Both the position numbers and the translations under genes were made by a program. A model generated the notes under the pieces. The model saw only the letters and a list, made by a program, of their open reading frames with translations, was not told where the DNA came from and did not search any database. Shown here in pieces: positions 41,959 to 52,519 of a stretch of DNA of 64,000 bases. The DNA comes from Rahnella ecdela (lineage in GTDB: Bacteria; Pseudomonadota; Gammaproteobacteria; Enterobacterales; Enterobacteriaceae). The DNA lies in NCBI RefSeq assembly GCF_019049625.1, contig NZ_JAFMOY010000133.1, forward strand, positions 372,001-436,000. Reading direction: 5' to 3'. Each line of letters opens with the position of its first letter. Position 1 is the first letter of the stretch.

Positions 41959-43087
41959 GTTACCGCCGCTGAGTCTCTACATTCATATTCCGTGGTGCGT
42001 GCAAAAATGCCCTTACTGCGATTTCAACTCGCACGCGTTAAAGGGTGAAGTACCGCATGACGATTATGTTGCGCATTTGCTGGCCGATTTAGATGCAGAC
42101 CTGCATCTGGTGGGCGGGCGCAGCGTAGGGACAATTTTTATCGGCGGCGGAACCCCAAGCCTGCTGAGCAGCGAAGCGATGCAGGATCTGCTCGACGGCG
42201 TCCGCGCGCGCTTGCCGGTCGATGCTGACGCTGAAATTACCATGGAAGCCAATCCGGGTACCGTCGAAGCAGACCGCTTCAGCGGCTATCAGCGCGCCGG
42301 AGTGAATCGTATCTCCATCGGGGTACAGAGTTTCGAAGCGCAGAAACTGGAGCGTCTGGGACGTATCCACGGCCCTGACGAAGCGAAACGCGCAGCGCAT
42401 CTGGCGACCGGTCTGAATCTGCGCAGTTTCAATCTGGATCTGATGCACGGCCTGCCGGATCAGACGCTTGAAGAAGCGCTGGATGATTTACGTCAGGCCA
42501 TCGCGCTGAATCCACCGCATTTGTCATGGTATCAGCTGACGATCGAACCGAATACGATGTATGCCTCGCGCCCGCCAAAACTGCCAGACGACGATGCGCT
42601 GTGGGATATTTTCGAGCAAGGCGATCAGCTGCTGACCGCCGCCGGTTATCAGCAATATGAAACCTCTGCTTATGCCAAACCGGGCTATCAGTGTCAGCAC
42701 AACCTGAACTACTGGCGCTTCGGGGATTATCTCGGCATCGGTTGTGGCGCGCATGGCAAACTGACGCAGCCCGACGGGCAGATTCTGCGTACCGTGAAAA
42801 CCAAGCACCCGCGCGGTTACATGCAGGGGCGTTACATGGATAAACAGTATCCGGTCGAGACTGAAGATTTGCCGTTTGAATTCTTTATGAACCGTTTCCG
42901 CCTGCTGGAAGCCGCGCCGCGTGAAGAATTTGGCCTGTATACCGGACTGGATGAATCGGTGATCCGCGCGCAATTAAACGAAGCTATCGCCAAAGAATAT
43001 CTGGTAGAAACCGACACCCACTGGAAGATCACCAGCAAAGGAAAACTGTTCCTGAACTCACTGCTGGAGCTGTTTTTGGCGGAGTAA
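41951..43087 (+). CDS. hemW: Heme chaperone HemW (radical SAM)
   Basis: 378 aa. Radical SAM cluster motif CxxxCxxC in [19 protein letters not shown] (about 14-30), then GGGTPSLL and [12 protein letters not shown], and the C-terminal HemN-like domain. Once annotated as a coproporphyrinogen dehydrogenase, the family lacks that activity and is thought to insert heme into respiratory proteins. Its start overlaps the end of rdgB. Last gene of this run, followed by a terminator. Confidence 0.96.
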   Translation: MRKLPPLSLYIHIPWCVQKCPYCDFNSHALKGEVPHDDYVAHLLADLDADLHLVGGRSVGTIFIGGGTPSLLSSEAMQDLLDGVRARLPVDADAEITMEANPGTVEADRFSGYQRAGVNRISIGVQSFEAQKLERLGRIHGPDEAKRAAHLATGLNLRSFNLDLMHGLPDQTLEEALDDLRQAIALNPPHLSWYQLTIEPNTMYASRPPKLPDDDALWDIFEQGDQLLTAAGYQQYETSAYAKPGYQCQHNLNYWRFGDYLGIGCGAHGKLTQPDGQILRTVKTKHPRGYMQGRYMDKQYPVETEDLPFEFFMNRFRLLEAAPREEFGLYTGLDESVIRAQLNEAIAKEYLVETDTHWKITSKGKLFLNSLLELFLAE

Positions 43088-43100
43088 GGATTAGAAAACA

Positions 43101-43127
43101 AAAAAACCGCGTAATCGCGGTTTTTTT
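43101..43127. terminator. Bidirectional terminator hemW / yggN
   Basis: AACCGCG-TAAT-CGCGGTT with A-run before and TTTTTTT after; serves both convergent genes. Confidence 0.92.
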
Positions 43128-43146
43128 GTGTCTGTGACTTGGCAGA

Positions 43147-43881
43147 TTACTGTTTCAAATCCGTCAACAAGGCTTTGTGCTGAGTATCCAGATTCGTTAC
43201 CCGCTTACAAACGTCATCGCCAAAGGCTTTGAACTCTTTTTCCTGTTTGTTCCACTCTTCCTGAACAGCCTGTTGCAGCCCGCCCAGATTACCCATCATT
43301 GCCTGCAACGGATTGCCGCCGCTGGCCGCCTGCTTAAGGCCCATTTCATTGATACTGTCCTGCATCACGCCGCCCATGGTTTGTTCCATCAGCTTCTGAC
43401 CATTCTGTTTAACCTGATCCACCGCTTTATAGTGGAAGGTCAGCCCGTCGGTGCGATGTTCAATGATGAGATTCATCTGCTCTTTCAGCTGCTTGTCGAG
43501 CGTGACCAGACGGTTACGCACGTTACTGTCAGTACCAAGTTTCTCAACGATCACACGGTCAACTGCCACACGGCCTTTTTCGAGATGCGCCGTCGCACCC
43601 TGATCAATCCATGGCAGGTCACGGCGTAAACCGGCCTGGTAATCGATCGCTTCCTGACGCTGTCTGGCGCTCAGGGTCATGTCTTTTCCGTTAAGAGTCA
43701 CGTTACCGTTAGGGGTGATCAGTAAGTCACCGTTTTTGCCCACAACCTGCACGGTCTGCGGCTTGATAACAACATCGTCTTTAGGTTGCACCGCACATTG
43801 ATAATCAGCCTGCGCGCTCCACGCGGTCAGCGCCAGCAATGCAGCCAGCCCGGTATTTACCACTCCGCTTTTTACTAACAT
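43147..43881 (-). CDS. yggN: DUF2884 protein YggN
   Basis: 244 aa. Signal peptide MLVKSGVVNTGLAALLALTAWSAQA then a periplasmic domain (DYQCAVQPKDDVVIKPQTVQVVGKNGDLLITPNGNVTLNGKDMTLSARQRQEAIDYQAGLRRDLPWID) characteristic of DUF2884. The C-terminal third is rich in Gln/Met and probably helical. Function unknown. In E. coli yggN neighbours yggM-ansB and yggL; here glsB sits behind it. Confidence 0.92.
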   Translation of the reverse strand: MLVKSGVVNTGLAALLALTAWSAQADYQCAVQPKDDVVIKPQTVQVVGKNGDLLITPNGNVTLNGKDMTLSARQRQEAIDYQAGLRRDLPWIDQGATAHLEKGRVAVDRVIVEKLGTDSNVRNRLVTLDKQLKEQMNLIIEHRTDGLTFHYKAVDQVKQNGQKLMEQTMGGVMQDSINEMGLKQAASGGNPLQAMMGNLGGLQQAVQEEWNKQEKEFKAFGDDVCKRVTNLDTQHKALLTDLKQ

Positions 43882-43905
43882 GTACTCTCCCTTAAGACAG
43901 CAAAC

Positions 43906-44832
43906 TCAAAAAATTGATCGGCCAATACGTTGCGCCAGTAATTCTAAGGCAGCAATACCTGCCAAAGAGTTCCCTGCCGCATCAAGTTCCGGTGACCATA
44001 CCGCAATACACATCTCCCCGGGAACGACAGCAATAATGCCGCCCCCCACACCGGATTTGCCCGGCATTCCCACGCGATAAGCAAATTCACCCGCGCCGTC
44101 GTACATGCCGCTGGTGACCATCATCGCATTAATCTGTCGCGCCTGACGGGCATCAATGAGCGGTTTTTCACTGCCCAACGGTTGGCCTTTATTAGCAAGA
44201 TAAACAAACGTCCGCGCCAGTTCTTCACAGCTCATGCGCAGTGCGCAGTAGTGAAAATAAGTATGCAGAACCGTGATGACATCGTTGTCGAAATTTCCGA
44301 AAGACTTCATCAGATATGCAATCGCCGCGTTGCGGTCAGAATGCTCAAATTCAGAACGGGCGACGTGCCGATCGTAGTTGAGATCGGCTGATCCGGCCAG
44401 CTGACGCACAATTTCCAGCATTCTCTGCTTCGGTGCGGTCAGGCGCGTTTGCAGCAGATCGCAGACCACCAGCGCACCCGGATTGATAAACGGATTGCGT
44501 GGTTTTCCCTGTTCAAGTTCAAGCTGTACCAGCGAATTGAAAGGCTGGCCGGAAGGTTCTTTGCCGACACGCTGCCAGATTTCACTTTCCTGATAACGGG
44601 TCAGCGCCAGCGTCAGGCTGAGCACTTTGGAAATTGACTGGATTGAAAAACGCATATCGGCATCACCGGCACGAAAGATCTCCCCTTTCGTGGTACACAC
44701 GGCGATCCCTAAATGTTCGGGGCTGACTTCGGCCAGTGCAGGAATGTAATCGGCAACGTTGCCGCGGCCAATCAGCGGCCTGACCTGCGAAAGAATATCT
44801 TCCAGCAAACTGTTATCGAGTTCGGTACCCAA
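43906..44832 (-). CDS. glsB: Glutaminase
   Basis: 308 aa; hydrolyses glutamine to glutamate and ammonia. Beta-lactamase-like fold with the Ser-x-x-Lys dyad in [16 protein letters not shown] (about 62-77), [15 protein letters not shown] (about 112-126), [22 protein letters not shown] (about 156-177) and [24 protein letters not shown]. The family includes GlsA and GlsB; length and sequence favour GlsB (YneH). It is not at this locus in E. coli, so this is a lineage difference. Confidence 0.94.
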   Translation of the reverse strand: MGTELDNSLLEDILSQVRPLIGRGNVADYIPALAEVSPEHLGIAVCTTKGEIFRAGDADMRFSIQSISKVLSLTLALTRYQESEIWQRVGKEPSGQPFNSLVQLELEQGKPRNPFINPGALVVCDLLQTRLTAPKQRMLEIVRQLAGSADLNYDRHVARSEFEHSDRNAAIAYLMKSFGNFDNDVITVLHTYFHYCALRMSCEELARTFVYLANKGQPLGSEKPLIDARQARQINAMMVTSGMYDGAGEFAYRVGMPGKSGVGGGIIAVVPGEMCIAVWSPELDAAGNSLAGIAALELLAQRIGRSIF

Positions 44833-44907
44833 CGTCCTGCCTCCAGATGCAACAAAGGTGCCGGAAAGGCACCTTTTAAAGATTCAGAATTTATCTGACT
44901 GGTGGAA

Positions 44908-45234
44908 TCAATCCCACCAGATATCGAACAGTTCTGAAACTTCTACGTCTTCCATTTTATGGTCTTCTAACCATTTTTTGACCTGCTCGCGCTGTTCATC
45001 AGTGCAGTGACCGATGTCCTGACGGCAAACCAGACCTTCCCATTGCAGATAGCCACTGCCATCGAAAGCCAGTTTATTTGGCTCGATCACACCGTCGATG
45101 AATTTATCCAGGGATTCATCAATGGTTTCTACCGCGGTACCTTCCGGGAAACGCCATTTTACAGAGAAGCCCAGTTCCTGGAACTCGGCAATGTGTAACT
45201 TCTTACGTAAACGACGACTGCGATTTGTAGCCAT
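44908..45234 (-). CDS. yggL: DUF469 protein YggL
   Basis: 108 aa, matching E. coli. Basic N-terminus [25 protein letters not shown], acidic C-terminus ending EVSELFDIWWD. Reported as a ribosome-associated small protein in E. coli; precise role uncertain. Its ATG overlaps the trmB stop by one base, so it is coupled to trmB. Confidence 0.94.
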   Translation of the reverse strand: MATNRSRRLRKKLHIAEFQELGFSVKWRFPEGTAVETIDESLDKFIDGVIEPNKLAFDGSGYLQWEGLVCRQDIGHCTDEQREQVKKWLEDHKMEDVEVSELFDIWWD

Positions 45235-45953
45235 TATTGCTTCCTCTCAAACATCAGATCCCATACGCCGTGGCCTAAACGCTGGCCACGCATTTCGAAC
45301 TTGGTCACCGGGCGCGATTCAGGACGCGGAACATAATTACCTTCCTGCGACAAATTCGCCCAGCTTTCTAAACTGGTCATCACTTCGAGCATGTGCTCCG
45401 CATACGGCTCCCAGTCGGTTGCCATGTGGAACACACCGCCCACTTTCAGCTTTTTGCGCAGCTTCTCAACGAACTCCGGCTGCACGATGCGGCGCTTATT
45501 ATGACGCGCTTTGTGCCACGGGTCAGGAAAGAATAGCTGCACCATGTCGAGCGAGCCATCCGGAATCATTTTTTCCAGCACTTCGACCGCATCGTGACAC
45601 ATCACGCGCAGATTGCTGACGCCCTCTTCATGCGCGGTCGCCAGACATGCGCCGACACCCGGCGAGTGGACTTCAATCCCGATAAAGTTCTGATCAGGAT
45701 TCTGTTTCGCCATGGTGACAAGTGACGTGCCCATGCCGAAACCGATTTCCAGCACAACCGGTGCTGAGCGACCAAATAAGGCATCAATCGCCAGAGGTTC
45801 CGCCTGAAACTCCACGCCCATCACCGGCCAGAAGTTGTCCAGCGCAAATTGCTGACCTTTGGTCAGACGGCCCTGACGGCGGACAAAACTACGGATACGG
45901 CGCATCGCGCGACCGTTCTCGTCGAACTCCGGTGAAATGACGTCGTTTTTCAT
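45234..45953 (-). CDS. trmB: tRNA (guanine46-N7)-methyltransferase TrmB
   Basis: 239 aa from [29 protein letters not shown]; the frame opens earlier at 46043 without similarity. SAM-binding [33 protein letters not shown] (about 65-97), catalytic-region [23 protein letters not shown] (about 140-162) and the C-terminal [21 protein letters not shown]. Makes m7G46 in tRNA. First gene of trmB-yggL and divergent from mutY. Confidence 0.97.
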   Translation of the reverse strand: MKNDVISPEFDENGRAMRRIRSFVRRQGRLTKGQQFALDNFWPVMGVEFQAEPLAIDALFGRSAPVVLEIGFGMGTSLVTMAKQNPDQNFIGIEVHSPGVGACLATAHEEGVSNLRVMCHDAVEVLEKMIPDGSLDMVQLFFPDPWHKARHNKRRIVQPEFVEKLRKKLKVGGVFHMATDWEPYAEHMLEVMTSLESWANLSQEGNYVPRPESRPVTKFEMRGQRLGHGVWDLMFERKQ

Positions 45954-46176
45954 GGTGTTTCCACTCCGATTGGCAAGACGCGGTACCCGCGCGCGGATGC
46001 CTGTGTTTTGGTCACTAAATATAAGGAAAGGCGCATTATCCAAACTTACTCCCGATTAGCAAGGCTTGCGGGCAGGAAATCCGTCAATACAGTGCGGAAA
46101 GTTCCGGTTTACAGCCAGACGGGAACTGTGATGTGATCAGCCCCGTCTTTTAACCCTGCCGGACTGTAATTCACCC

Positions 46177-47244
46177 ATGATGGAAGCCCAACGTTTCTCA
46201 CCTCTGGTGCTCGACTGGTATCAGCGTTATGGCCGCAAAACGCTGCCGTGGCAAATTGCAAAAACACCTTATAAAGTCTGGCTTTCAGAAGTGATGTTGC
46301 AGCAAACGCAGGTAGCGACTGTTATTCCGTATTTTGAACGCTTTATGCAACGTTTTCCGACGGTGTCTGATCTCGCCGCCGCGCCACTCGATGAAGTTCT
46401 GCATCTGTGGACAGGACTGGGTTATTACGCCCGGGCGCGTAATCTGCATAAAGCGGCACAGACCATCGCCAGCCAGCACAGCGGTGTGTTTCCTACCACC
46501 TTTGATGAAATCCTCGCCCTGCCGGGCATTGGCCGTTCCACTGCCGGAGCAGTTTTGTCACTGGCACTTAATCAGCACTACCCTATTTTAGACGGGAATG
46601 TGAAGCGCGTTCTGGCCCGCTGCTATGCCGTTGAAGGCTGGCCGGGCGAGAAGAAAACTGAAAATAAGCTGTGGACGATAAGTGAAGACGTCACCCCTGC
46701 CGAAGGCGTTGCACAGTTTAATCAGGCAATGATGGATCTGGGCGCGATGGTGTGCACCCGCAGCAAGCCAAAATGCGAACTGTGCCCGGTGAAATCAGGC
46801 TGCGAAGCTTATGCGCATCACAGCTGGGCGAAATATCCCGGTAAAAAGCCTAAGAAAACCCTGCCGGAAAAGACCGCTTTTATGCTGATGATCCAGCAGG
46901 AAGACAAAGTCTGGCTGGAACAGCGTCCGCCGGTGGGCCTGTGGGGCGGGCTGTTCTGCTTCCCGCAATTTACCACCGAAGATGAGCTGGCTCTCGGGTT
47001 GCAAAAATACGGTGTTATGCAAAATCAGTTGCAGCAGCAGACCGCTTTTCGTCACACTTTCAGCCATTTCCATCTGGATATTGTTCCGATGTGGTTAAAT
47101 CTGCGTTCTTCTGCGGGTTGCATGGATGAAGGTGCGGGTCTCTGGTATAACTTAGCGCAACCACAATCCGTCGGGCTGGCCGCGCCGGTTGAGCGTCTTT
47201 TGACGCAACTGGCCAAAGAACCGACCCAAAAGAACGATCGATAA
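46177..47244 (+). CDS. mutY: A/G-specific adenine glycosylase MutY
   Basis: 355 aa. Removes adenine opposite 8-oxoguanine. Catalytic Glu in [21 protein letters not shown], helix-hairpin-helix [17 protein letters not shown] with the catalytic Asp in [16 protein letters not shown] (about 140), and the [4Fe-4S] cysteines C-x6-C-x2-C-x5-C in [18 protein letters not shown] (about 194-211). C-terminal Nudix-like 8-oxoG-recognition domain ([28 protein letters not shown]). Followed 9 bp later by yggX. Confidence 0.98.
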   Translation: MMEAQRFSPLVLDWYQRYGRKTLPWQIAKTPYKVWLSEVMLQQTQVATVIPYFERFMQRFPTVSDLAAAPLDEVLHLWTGLGYYARARNLHKAAQTIASQHSGVFPTTFDEILALPGIGRSTAGAVLSLALNQHYPILDGNVKRVLARCYAVEGWPGEKKTENKLWTISEDVTPAEGVAQFNQAMMDLGAMVCTRSKPKCELCPVKSGCEAYAHHSWAKYPGKKPKKTLPEKTAFMLMIQQEDKVWLEQRPPVGLWGGLFCFPQFTTEDELALGLQKYGVMQNQLQQQTAFRHTFSHFHLDIVPMWLNLRSSAGCMDEGAGLWYNLAQPQSVGLAAPVERLLTQLAKEPTQKNDR

Positions 47245-47253
47245 GGAATTAGC

Positions 47254-47526
47254 ATGAGCAGAACGATTTTTTGTACTTTTCTCAAGCGTGATGCTGAAGG
47301 GCAAGACTTCCAGCTGTACCCTGGCGAGATTGGCAAACGTATCTTTAATGAGATTTCGAAAGAAGCCTGGTCTCAGTGGATGACCAAGCAAACTATGCTG
47401 ATCAACGAAAAGAAACTCAGCATGATGAATCCGGAAGACCGCAAATTGCTGGAACAGGAAATGGTCAACTTCCTGTTCGAAGGTCAGGATGTTCATATCG
47501 AAGGCTATACCCCACCGTCAAAATAA
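47254..47526 (+). CDS. yggX: Iron-trafficking protein YggX
   Basis: 90 aa, family length. [20 protein letters not shown] carries the conserved Cys7. YggX protects Fe-S clusters from oxidative damage and is part of the SoxRS response in enterics. AAGGAATTAGC precedes the ATG. Between mutY and mltC, as in E. coli, probably co-transcribed with mutY. Confidence 0.97.
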   Translation: MSRTIFCTFLKRDAEGQDFQLYPGEIGKRIFNEISKEAWSQWMTKQTMLINEKKLSMMNPEDRKLLEQEMVNFLFEGQDVHIEGYTPPSK

Positions 47527-47603
47527 TCATTAATAACAATGATTAAAATATTAAGGCAGGTGCTGAAAAGCGTCTGCTTCTTTCATCAGAAATGGCTTTT
47601 AAG

Positions 47604-48683
47604 ATGAAGAAAATTCTCGCTTTGCTGGTTATCGCGCCCATGTTGATCTCCTGCTCCGGCAGTAAGAAAGACCAGTTCAACGAAGCTTATGTCAAAGATA
47701 CCAACGGATTCGATATTTTGATGGGGCAGTTTGCCCACAACATCGAAAACATCTGGGGTATGAACGAAGTGCTGATCGCGGGTCCGAAAGACTATGTGAA
47801 ATATAGCGATCAGTATTACACCCGCAGCCACATCAACTTTGATGCGGGTACGATTACTATCGAAACCATTTCTGGTACGGATCCGGCAGCCAGCCTGCGT
47901 CAGGCGATCGTCAGCACATTGCTGGTGGGTGATGATCCGGGCAACGTTGACCTCTATTCCGACGCCAACGATATCCAGATCAGCCGCGAGCCGATGTTAT
48001 ACGGTCAGGTGCTCGACAATACCGGACAACCAATCCGCTGGGTCGGGCGCGCCAATAGCTTTGCCGACTATCTGGTGCAGAACAAGCTGATGCGCCGTCA
48101 GTCCGGTATGCATATCATTTATTCCGTCACCATCCAGATGGTGCCAAACCACCTGAACCAACGTGCGCATAAATATCTGCCGATGATCCGTGAAGCGTCC
48201 GCCAAATATGGCGTCGATCAGTCACTGATACTCGCGATAATGCAAACCGAATCAGCCTTTAACCCGTATGCGGTGAGTAATGCCGATGCGCTGGGCCTGA
48301 TGCAGGTTGTGCAGCACACCGCAGGTGTGGATGTGTTCAAATCTGAGGGCAAATGGGGTAAACCAAGCCGAAGCTATCTCTTTGATCCACAAAATAACAT
48401 TAATACCGGTACAGCTTATCTGGCGATGCTGCAAAACGTGTATCTGGGGAATATCAATAACCCGACCTCACGTCGCTACGCAGTGATTACGGCGTATAAC
48501 GGCGGTGCCGGCAGCGTTCTGCGCGTGTTCTCACAGAACAAAACGCAGGCGTTTAACATCATCAACAATATGGCGCCGGGTGATGTTTACACCACACTAA
48601 CGACGAAACATCCGTCGGCAGAATCACGCCGTTATCTTTACAAAGTGAACAATACTCAGCGCAGCTACCGCCGCGTCGATTAA
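47604..48683 (+). CDS. mltC: Membrane-bound lytic transglycosylase C
   Basis: 359 aa from [19 protein letters not shown], a lipoprotein signal with the lipobox Cys at 17; an ATG four codons upstream is possible. The N-terminal MltC-specific domain (about 25-190, [18 protein letters not shown]) precedes the SLT domain with the catalytic Glu in [27 protein letters not shown] (about 217-243) and [15 protein letters not shown]. Cleaves peptidoglycan glycan strands at the outer-membrane inner face. Last of the mutY-yggX-mltC group. Confidence 0.96.
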   Translation: MKKILALLVIAPMLISCSGSKKDQFNEAYVKDTNGFDILMGQFAHNIENIWGMNEVLIAGPKDYVKYSDQYYTRSHINFDAGTITIETISGTDPAASLRQAIVSTLLVGDDPGNVDLYSDANDIQISREPMLYGQVLDNTGQPIRWVGRANSFADYLVQNKLMRRQSGMHIIYSVTIQMVPNHLNQRAHKYLPMIREASAKYGVDQSLILAIMQTESAFNPYAVSNADALGLMQVVQHTAGVDVFKSEGKWGKPSRSYLFDPQNNINTGTAYLAMLQNVYLGNINNPTSRRYAVITAYNGGAGSVLRVFSQNKTQAFNIINNMAPGDVYTTLTTKHPSAESRRYLYKVNNTQRSYRRVD

Positions 48684-48690
48684 CGTTTAT

Positions 48691-48724
48691 CGTACCGGCT
48701 CTTCAGGCGTGAGGAGCCGGTACG
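48691..48724. terminator. Perfect inverted repeat between mltC and symporter gene
   Basis: CGTACCGGCTC at 48691-48701 and GAGCCGGTACG at 48714-48724, an 11-bp perfect stem with a 12-nt loop between convergent genes. No T-tract on either strand, so Rho-independent termination is doubtful; it may protect 3' ends. Confidence 0.5.
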
Positions 48725-48730
48725 AACACC

Positions 48731-50125
48731 TTAACTGTGGATCTGTACACTCTGAGTCTGGAGAGTTTGTGTCTGGAACTTACCTTCGCCCAAATCACTG
48801 ACAATGTGATTCATCCGCTCTTCCGTCAGCTGATAATAACGAATTGAGAACGCTGTAATCAGATAGAAAATTGCCGGTAAGACGGTGAATAAAATCAGGA
48901 CGCCGCGCACAGCCTCCGCCGATTGTTGTTCTACGCCCGCCTGATAACCAAACCATGCCAGCCCCCAGCCAGTCAGCGCGCCACCAATCGCCACACCAAG
49001 CTTAATCACAAAGATATTGGCCGCAATGTTCATCCCGGTAATACGGCGCTGGGTTTTCCATTCGCCATAATTATTGGCATCCGTAATCATTGACCATTGT
49101 AATGGTGCGTTTATTCCCTGTAATAAATTAAGCGCGATATGGACAATAAAGGCGGGGATCCAATAATCGGTTGGCAGCACAAAGAAAAGTAACCCTGCGA
49201 AAGCGCTTAATATATTCACCCAAATCGACGCGCGTATTTTACACATCCACGAGCCCAGTTTTTTGGCAAATAAACTCCCGATAACGGCGGCAACGGTGGT
49301 GGCCATCATGAAAATGGAAATAATGCCACTTCCCTGATGAAGAACATACTGCACAAAATACACCAGCAAACTGCCGCGCACGACGACACCGCACAACATG
49401 GCAAGATTATAAACGGAGAGGATCCGCCACTGGTCATTTTGCAAAAGAACCCGGACATCGCGAACAATATTCATGTTCTCTTCTTTCACCGGCGTAATAC
49501 GTTCCCGCGTCGTCAGAAAACACACAAAGAACATCACACAACCAATCACACCGAAGATGCCCATCGCCCACTGCATGCCGGTCGCCCTGTCGCCCGGTGA
49601 GATGAAATCCGCTAACGGCAGGATAAGCGCGGTGCCCATTGCGCCACCGATCGGCGCAATAGCAAAGCGCCAGGATTGGAGGGAAAGATTATCCTGCGGA
49701 TCGGCCGTAATCGCCGCGCCTAATGAGCAGTAAGGGATATTAATCGCCGTGTACATTAAGGTCATAAATATATAGGCGAATACCGCATAGACAATTTTAC
49801 CGGTCTGTTCAAAGTCCGGTGTTGAATAAACCAGTACACAACTGACGGCAAACGGAATGCAAATAATCAGTAACCAGGGGCGAAATCTTCCCCAGCGACT
49901 TTTGGTCTGATCGGCAATCGCGCCCATAATAGGATCCGTGATCGCATCAAGCACCCTGACCACTAAGAACAGTGTTCCCATGACAGCCGGAGGTAAGCCA
50001 TAAATATTCGTATAGAAATAAGCAAGAATAGCGACAGATGAATCAAAAACAATGTGACTTGCCGCATCACCTAATCCAAAACCCAGTTTTTCTTTCGCAC
50101 TGATCCTTTCAGTTAATGCTGACAT
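48731..50125 (-). CDS. GPH family sugar:cation symporter
   Basis: 464 aa, about twelve membrane helices. Start MSALTERISAKEKLGFGLGDAASHIVFDSSVAILAYFYTNIYGL and DAITDPIMGAIADQTKSRWGRFRPWLL are hallmarks of the glycoside-pentoside-hexuronide family (MelB, XylP, YicJ). The YicJ/XylP group is the closest I can name; substrate probably a beta-glycoside, pentoside or hexuronide. No hydrolase lies next to it, so substrate cannot be inferred from context. In E. coli nupG occupies this place between mltC and speC. Confidence 0.88.
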   Translation of the reverse strand: MSALTERISAKEKLGFGLGDAASHIVFDSSVAILAYFYTNIYGLPPAVMGTLFLVVRVLDAITDPIMGAIADQTKSRWGRFRPWLLIICIPFAVSCVLVYSTPDFEQTGKIVYAVFAYIFMTLMYTAINIPYCSLGAAITADPQDNLSLQSWRFAIAPIGGAMGTALILPLADFISPGDRATGMQWAMGIFGVIGCVMFFVCFLTTRERITPVKEENMNIVRDVRVLLQNDQWRILSVYNLAMLCGVVVRGSLLVYFVQYVLHQGSGIISIFMMATTVAAVIGSLFAKKLGSWMCKIRASIWVNILSAFAGLLFFVLPTDYWIPAFIVHIALNLLQGINAPLQWSMITDANNYGEWKTQRRITGMNIAANIFVIKLGVAIGGALTGWGLAWFGYQAGVEQQSAEAVRGVLILFTVLPAIFYLITAFSIRYYQLTEERMNHIVSDLGEGKFQTQTLQTQSVQIHS

Positions 50126-50323
50126 GCAGTCACCTTTATTAAGATGGAATTCTGCATTAGTTATAATTCCAGAAAATCACTCTGAGTATTGTGATTTCTC
50201 ATTTACGTTTTATGCTTTTAATCAACTGTGACGCAGGTATCTATACTCTGGCTGAATAAGAGGATTATTTTCGACCTGCATCACATATCCTGACGTGCGT
50301 TTATTACCAGCAGATAACGAAAT

Positions 50324-50348
50324 AAAAACCCATCCGCAGATGGGTTTT
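50324..50348 (-). terminator. Ornithine decarboxylase gene terminator
   Basis: AACCCATC-TGCG-GATGGGTT on the minus strand followed by TTTAT, just after the decarboxylase stop. Confidence 0.88.
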
Positions 50349-50356
50349 AAGGTGGA

Positions 50357-52519
50357 CTATTGCGCGAGAACATACCCCATCACGCGTTTCCAGCCGACAG
50401 GTTTCTTCTCGATATACACGCCCTGTAATTCCGGCGAGAAGCCCGGTAACAGGTTGATCCCCTCTTCCAGCGCCATAAAGTAGCGCTGAACCGCCCCGCC
50501 CCACAACTCGCCAGGCACCACGCACAGCACGCCCGGAGGATATGGCAGCGCGCCTTCAGCAGCGATACGCCCTTCTGCATCACCAATCGCCACCAGCTCG
50601 ATGTTGTCGCGGATAAACTCGTTATGCGCATCCTGTGGATTCATCACCACTTTCGGGAAGCTCTTTTCGCGGAACATCTCTTTTTGCAGCTCTTTCACAT
50701 CGAAACTGACGTAAAGATTATGCATTTCCTGACACAGCTGGCGGATGGTGTAATTGCGATAACGCTCTTCGTTTTTACGATATACCGTCGGCAGCACTTC
50801 GCTGAGCGGCGCGTCTTCTTCGATGTACTGCTCAAAACGCACCAGCTCTTCCACCAGCAGCTGCATTTTTGCCGGTGTTTCGGCAGGCGTCAGCAGGAAC
50901 AGGATCGAGTTCAGATCGCATTTCTCCGGCACGATGCCGTTCTCGCGCAGATAGTTAGCCAGAATAGTCGCCGGGATCCCGAACTCAGTGTATTTACCGC
51001 TGGAGGCATCAATACCCGGCGTGGTCAGCAACAGCTTGCACGGATCCACGAAATACTGTTTTTCGGCATAACCGTCGAATGCGTGCCAGCGCTCTCCCGG
51101 CACAAAATCGAAGAAGCGCACATCGTTAGCCATCTCATTGGTTTCATGATCCTGCCAGCGCTTACCTTCGACCACTGGCGGCACAAATGGCAGAATCATC
51201 GAGCATTGATCCAGCAGCATTTTGCGGGTTTCGATGCCGAGCTTCACACATTCCATCCACATATGTTTTCCGCTGCCACCGGCATGGATGCGCGCATTTA
51301 CATCCAGCGCGGCAAACAGCGGATAAAACGGGCTGGTCGAGGCGTGCATCATAAACGCATTGTTGAGCTTTTTATGGCTGCAATGCCGCTTCTGGCCTTT
51401 GATGTGATTGTCTTTTTTGTGGATCTGCGAAGTCTGAGAGAATCCGGCCTGCTGCTTATGAACCGACTGCGTAACGATGATGCCCGGATCGTTTTCGTTA
51501 AGCTCCAGCAGCAGCGGCGAACACTCTTTCATCATCGGGATGAATTGCTCATAACCAACCCATGCGGAATCAAACAGGATGTAATCGCACAGATGACCGA
51601 TTTTATCGACCACCTGACGGGCGTTGTACACCGTGCCGTCGTAGGTACCGAGCTGGATAATCGCCAGACGGAACGGACGTTTCTCTTCAACGCGATCCGG
51701 CGCCACTTCTTTGATTTGTTTGCGCAGATAAGCTTCATCAAAACAGGCCGCATCGATGCCGCCGATAAACCCGAACGGATTGCGTGCTGTCTCGAGATAC
51801 ACCGGCGTCGCGCCTGCCTGTAAAAGCGCGCCGTGGTGGTTTGATTTGTGATTGTTACGGTCGAACAACACCAGATCGTCGCGGGTCAGCAGCGCGTTAG
51901 TGACGACTTTATTGGCCGCAGACGTGCCATTGAGCACGAAATAGGTTTTATCTGCGCTGAAGACTTTGGCTGCATATTTTTGAGCGTCTTTCGCCGAGCC
52001 TTCGTGGATCAGTAAATCGCCCAGTTTGACGTCCGCATTACACATGTCGGAGCGGAAAATATTCGGGCCAAAGAAATCATAAAACTGACGCCCGGCCGGA
52101 TGGCGACGGAAGAATTCGCCGCCCTGATGCCCCGGACAGGCAAACGTGGCGTTCTCCATCTCAACATACTTTTTCAGCGTGTCGAAAAACGGCGGGAACA
52201 GGGCTTCTTCATAAGCCTGTGCGGCAAATTCAATCTGGGCCGCATAAAACGCCTGATTGGCATCCGACAACGTAATCACGCCTTTCAGCACCGGTAAAAA
52301 TTCCGGCGAAACCTGCTCCGTTCCCTGCACTGCAACAAACGCGGGAATGCCAAATCCCAGCGCTTCAATCTCCGCCAGCCTGCCGTGGTTCAGCTCGCCC
52401 ACAGAAATGATAATGGCCGCGACGTCCGCGTAATCGGCGCGACGCAGGTCAACGACCAAACGAGCTGTCTGGAGATAAGGGGCGACGGACGCGCTTGCTG
52501 CAAGTTTTAAGTGTTTCAT
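50357..52519 (-). CDS. speC: Ornithine decarboxylase
   Basis: 720 aa. Fold-type I PLP decarboxylase making putrescine. N-terminal wing domain (1-105), then CPGHQGGEFFRRHPAG, FVLNGTSAANKVV, and the PLP Lys in VTQSVHKQQAGFSQTSQIHKK (about 355). The C-terminal domain is complete. Locus (mltC side, near tRNA-Phe) is that of speC, but the N-terminal wing resembles SpeF (DVAAIIISVGELNHGRLAEIEALGFGIPAFVA), and length lies between SpeC (711) and SpeF (732). So biosynthetic versus inducible role is open. A small leader ORF lies upstream (52794-52865). Confidence 0.93.
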   Translation of the reverse strand: MKHLKLAASASVAPYLQTARLVVDLRRADYADVAAIIISVGELNHGRLAEIEALGFGIPAFVAVQGTEQVSPEFLPVLKGVITLSDANQAFYAAQIEFAAQAYEEALFPPFFDTLKKYVEMENATFACPGHQGGEFFRRHPAGRQFYDFFGPNIFRSDMCNADVKLGDLLIHEGSAKDAQKYAAKVFSADKTYFVLNGTSAANKVVTNALLTRDDLVLFDRNNHKSNHHGALLQAGATPVYLETARNPFGFIGGIDAACFDEAYLRKQIKEVAPDRVEEKRPFRLAIIQLGTYDGTVYNARQVVDKIGHLCDYILFDSAWVGYEQFIPMMKECSPLLLELNENDPGIIVTQSVHKQQAGFSQTSQIHKKDNHIKGQKRHCSHKKLNNAFMMHASTSPFYPLFAALDVNARIHAGGSGKHMWMECVKLGIETRKMLLDQCSMILPFVPPVVEGKRWQDHETNEMANDVRFFDFVPGERWHAFDGYAEKQYFVDPCKLLLTTPGIDASSGKYTEFGIPATILANYLRENGIVPEKCDLNSILFLLTPAETPAKMQLLVEELVRFEQYIEEDAPLSEVLPTVYRKNEERYRNYTIRQLCQEMHNLYVSFDVKELQKEMFREKSFPKVVMNPQDAHNEFIRDNIELVAIGDAEGRIAAEGALPYPPGVLCVVPGELWGGAVQRYFMALEEGINLLPGFSPELQGVYIEKKPVGWKRVMGYVLAQ

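Noticed and set aside
50624..51823. 399-codon frame antisense to the ornithine decarboxylase gene
   Set aside because: Shadow of an intact PLP decarboxylase; no domain or ribosome site supports it.
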